NCBI GenBank assembly: GCA_023386365.1
Contig: JAEWJX010000103.1
Span: 1-6,127, forward strand
Direction: 5' to 3'
Length of the DNA: 6,127 bases
Source: Actinomycetes bacterium
GTDB lineage: Bacteria; Actinomycetota; Actinomycetes; Actinomycetales; Microbacteriaceae
Position numbers and translations under genes: made by a program. Positions 6,045 through 6,127 of the stretch are shown piece by piece (positions within the stretch are counted from its first letter, which is position 1; each line of letters starts with the position of its first letter). The notes beneath the pieces were generated by a model that was given only the letters and a program-made list of their open reading frames with translations, ran no database searches and was not told where the DNA came from.

Positions 6045-6127
6045 CGGGTGCACCGCCCCGCACGCGAAGAACGTGGCCGGGCGATGAACCGCCCCCGTCC
6101 CCCACTGGCACCGGTGAGGGTGGCCCG

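Noticed and set aside
4455..6053. Long 532-codon open frame on the minus strand across both iclR genes
   Set aside because: It is antisense to two clear IclR proteins and rich in Arg/Gly/Asp/His with no recognisable domain. Long antisense open frames are expected in high-GC coding DNA.
6079..6094. GGGCG/CGCCC hairpin after the second iclR gene as a terminator
   Set aside because: Only 5 bp with a 6-nt loop and no T-tract, and such stems arise often by chance at this GC content.
6084..6127. Possible start of a further plus-strand gene (ATG at 6084, open to the window end)
   Set aside because: Only 14 codons are visible, they are Pro/Arg-rich, and there is no convincing ribosome-binding site. 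Too little to call a gene.
1..6127. CRISPR array, tRNA, rRNA, insertion sequence or attachment site
   Set aside because: No regularly spaced repeats, transposase motifs, flanking duplications or tRNA-like cloverleaf sequences were seen. Nearly all of the window is accounted for by ordinary genes.

Overview
The window comes from a high-GC (roughly two-thirds G+C by eye) actinobacterium. Strong G/C third-position codon bias, GTG starts, tightly packed genes and an excess of the hexamer GGATGC/GCATCC point towards Microbacteriaceae (Microbacterium-like). The family assignment is an inference, because no rRNA or marker gene is present.

Layout. Bases 1-66 are an intergenic leader with an extreme G-run. 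Positions 67-1883 (+) hold two overlapping inner-membrane permease genes of a carbohydrate-type (CUT1, MalF/MalG-like) ABC importer. Their binding protein, ATPase and any enzymes are outside the window, probably upstream. Converging on them is a minus-strand operon read from 4383 down to 1783. It encodes a quinate/shikimate dehydrogenase of the AroE superfamily (QsuD-like), a TetR-family regulator (4-nt GTGA overlap) and a cytosolic seven-bladed YncE-like beta-propeller (1-nt gap). The last 33 codons of the propeller gene lie antisense inside the end of the second permease gene. Divergent from the operon, at 4521-6044 (+), are two tandem IclR-family regulators 3 nt apart. The remaining 83 nt after them show no confident gene.

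How it fits together. The 137-bp divergent control region (4384-4520) contains a perfect 20-bp inverted repeat (9-bp arms, 2-nt centre, 4445-4464). A -10-like TACGTT occurs on each strand of this repeat, so one repressor dimer, most plausibly the TetR protein of the operon, could block both divergent promoters. The dehydrogenase carries the Ser/Thr substrate-site pair and an acidic dinucleotide-binding loop expected of an NAD-dependent, catabolic quinate/shikimate enzyme rather than a biosynthetic NADPH-dependent AroE. With IclR regulators alongside, as is common for aromatic and hydroaromatic acid catabolism, the locus reads as a small regulatory and oxidation module for a cyclic hydroxy-acid such as quinate or shikimate. 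It has three regulators for one recognisable enzyme and a propeller of unknown role. Whether the ABC importer belongs to the same pathway cannot be decided from the sequence, since it is convergent rather than co-directional.
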